Assembly: GCA_963741405.1 (NCBI GenBank)
Contig: CAVUHX010000001.1
Location: forward strand, 62,001-126,000
DNA length: 64,000 nt
Direction of reading: 5' to 3'
Origin: Roseiarcus sp963741405
GTDB lineage: Bacteria; Pseudomonadota; Alphaproteobacteria; Rhizobiales; Beijerinckiaceae
The notes under the pieces: generated by a model
The model's database searches: none
What the model saw: only the letters and a program-made list of their open reading frames with translations
Told to the model about the DNA's origin: nothing
Shown: positions 62,729-64,000 of the stretch, piece after piece
Position numbering within the stretch: the first letter of the stretch is position 1
Layout: the number at the start of each line of letters is the position of its first letter
Translations under genes and position numbers: made by a program

Positions 62729-63961
62729 TCATGCCTTCGCCAGCGCCCTGAGATCGAAGGCTGGATCGGCCGCCTGCTCGGGCGTCAGGGTCTTGAGCGT
62801 GCCGATGATCCGCTTGGCTGCTGCGTGGTCCCCGGCCCGGTTGACCAATTCGACGACCGCGAGCCTCCCCTTGCGGAAGCCGAAGGTGGAGAACGCGCGC
62901 GACGTGGGGTCGCCGCGCACCACCCATGCGTCCACCCCGTGCGGGAGGCCAGCGGTCATCAACTTGAGGTCACCCTGGTCGCTCCAGAACCAGGCGAGCG
63001 CGTCGTAGGGCTTCGGCTTGCCGACGAGCCGCGCCGCCACGCATTTGGCCTGGTCGACGGCGTTCTGGACCGACTCGAGCCGCGTCCGAAGCCCGAGCGC
63101 GGCGTGCGGAAAATCGGCGCAGTCGCCGATCGCCGAGATCGCGGGGTCGGAGGTCGTGAGATGGGCGTCGACGAGGACGCCGTTCTTGCATTCGAGGCCG
63201 CAATCGCGCGCCAGCCGATCCTCCGCCACGACGCCGATGCCGACGATCACGAGGTCCGCCGGCAGGACCTCGCCGTCGGTCAGTACGACCGCCTCGGCCG
63301 TGTCGCGCCCCCGAATCTCGGTGACGCCGCGCCCGAGGCGGAACTTCACGCCGAAGGCGCCATGCGCCTTGAGGTAGAAGTCTGACAGAATGGCCGACAC
63401 TGCCCGGCCCATGGGCCGAGCGATCTCGACGACCGTCACGTCGGCCCCAACTCCCGCTGCGGTCGCGGCTATCTCAAGCCCGATGAACCCTGCGCCGATG
63501 ACGACGATCTTGCCTCCGGGGCCGAGGCGCTCGCGGATCCCGGTCGCGTCGGCGATGGTTCGGAGGTTGAAGACGCCGGGCAGTTCGACGCCCGGCGCGT
63601 CGAGGATGCGTCGCCGCGCTCCGCTCGCCAGGATGAGATGCCCGTAGCCAATCAGCTTTCCGTCGCTCGTATCCACGGTTTGCGCCGTCCGGTCGACCCG
63701 GTCCGCGCGAACGCCGAGTTGGAGATCGATGCGCTGGTCGCGGAAATAGGCCTCGGCTCGCAGAGGCAGGCCGTGGATGTCCATCTCGCCCTTGAGAAAA
63801 GCTTTCGACAGCGGCGGGCGCTGGTAGGGCAGGTCCTTCTCGTCGGAGAGCAGGATGATTTCGCCGTCGTAGCCATCATCGCGCAGGCTGGCGGCGGCCT
63901 GGACGCCGGCGTGGCCGGCGCCGGCGATGACGATCGGGGAAAACGACACTGGTCGGTCCAT
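62729..63961 (-). CDS. Ferredoxin--NAD(P)+ reductase type flavoprotein (BphA4/rubredoxin reductase family)
   Basis: A 410-residue FAD/NAD(P) oxidoreductase: VIAGAGHAGVQAAASLRDDGYDGEIILL is the FAD loop, YQRPPLSKAFLKG the typical substrate loop of the ferredoxin reductases of oxygenase systems, VVIGAGFIGLEIAATAAGVGADVTVVE the NAD loop, AISAIGDCADF the FAD ribityl site and FWSDQGDLKLMTAGL the C-terminal ending. It would pass electrons from NADH to a ferredoxin. No ferredoxin is next to it. The frame stays open to the window edge, so the start could be upstream of ATG 63961. Confidence 0.9.
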   Translation of the reverse strand: MDRPVSFSPIVIAGAGHAGVQAAASLRDDGYDGEIILLSDEKDLPYQRPPLSKAFLKGEMDIHGLPLRAEAYFRDQRIDLQLGVRADRVDRTAQTVDTSDGKLIGYGHLILASGARRRILDAPGVELPGVFNLRTIADATGIRERLGPGGKIVVIGAGFIGLEIAATAAGVGADVTVVEIARPMGRAVSAILSDFYLKAHGAFGVKFRLGRGVTEIRGRDTAEAVVLTDGEVLPADLVIVGIGVVAEDRLARDCGLECKNGVLVDAHLTTSDPAISAIGDCADFPHAALGLRTRLESVQNAVDQAKCVAARLVGKPKPYDALAWFWSDQGDLKLMTAGLPHGVDAWVVRGDPTSRAFSTFGFRKGRLAVVELVNRAGDHAAAKRIIGTLKTLTPEQAADPAFDLRALAKA

Positions 63962-64000
63962 GTTCGAGAACTCCGCCTCGAGTTCACGCGCCTGCGGAGA

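Noticed and set aside
1..64000. tRNA, rRNA or CRISPR arrays
   Set aside because: No cloverleaf-type arms, rRNA-like text or regularly spaced direct repeats were seen on either strand.

Overview
The window is high-GC, densely coded DNA that looks like a chromosome segment of an alphaproteobacterium, most likely Hyphomicrobiales (Rhizobiales). The markers are a CcrM-type GANTC methyltransferase next to rnhB, ruvC-ruvA-ruvB followed by a xerD-type recombinase, an mdh-sucC-sucD-sucA-sucB-lpdA TCA operon, MmcB, and creatininase- and patatin/acetoacetate-decarboxylase-type accessory genes. Genus cannot be fixed from the sequence alone. I see no rRNA, tRNA or CRISPR array.

Layout. 0-4.5 kb is accessory: a sulfotransferase cut by the window edge, a collapsed class III cyclase, a VapBC pair with a palindromic operator, a PEBP protein, an SDR dehydrogenase and an internally deleted LysR gene. 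4.6-11.3 kb: a secreted ClpP-like protein, EcsC, UppP, a DsbA-like oxidoreductase, DnaB and a nitronate monooxygenase. 11.4-18 kb: a group II intron remnant that keeps its domain V, mmcB, and a complete dppABCDF peptide/opine importer. 18-23 kb: DUF167, xerD, a tiny membrane protein, ruvB, a membrane protein, a second toxin-antitoxin pair with a frameshifted toxin, ruvA, ruvC. 23-31.8 kb: creatininase, a rearrangement scar, acetoacetate decarboxylase, patatin and an RND efflux system with its TetR regulator. 32-38.8 kb: a ribose-type ABC importer, IclR regulator and PfkB kinase. 38.8-46.2 kb: a degraded zone with an SDR gene split by an IS630 element, rnhB, ccrM, prmB and several frameshifted genes. 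46.3-60.6 kb: arginase, the TCA operon, and an envelope group (Cdh, L,D-transpeptidase, deacetylase, MarC). 60.8-64 kb: an IS66-like element and a ferredoxin-NAD(P) reductase type flavoprotein.

The main theme beyond ordinary annotation is decay and rearrangement. Long housekeeping genes are intact, while accessory genes carry single-base indels, internal deletions or insertions. Two patterns stand out. First, a dispersed repeat of about 70 bp with a CTAA-loop hairpin occurs three times, each between genes and twice exactly between convergent 3' ends. Second, the 3' end of a creatininase gene occurs three times, always ending in the same ATGA junction; two of the copies continue into the same start of rnhB, which shows that one ancestral junction has been duplicated or rearranged. 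No clear-cut new defence or biosynthetic system is visible.
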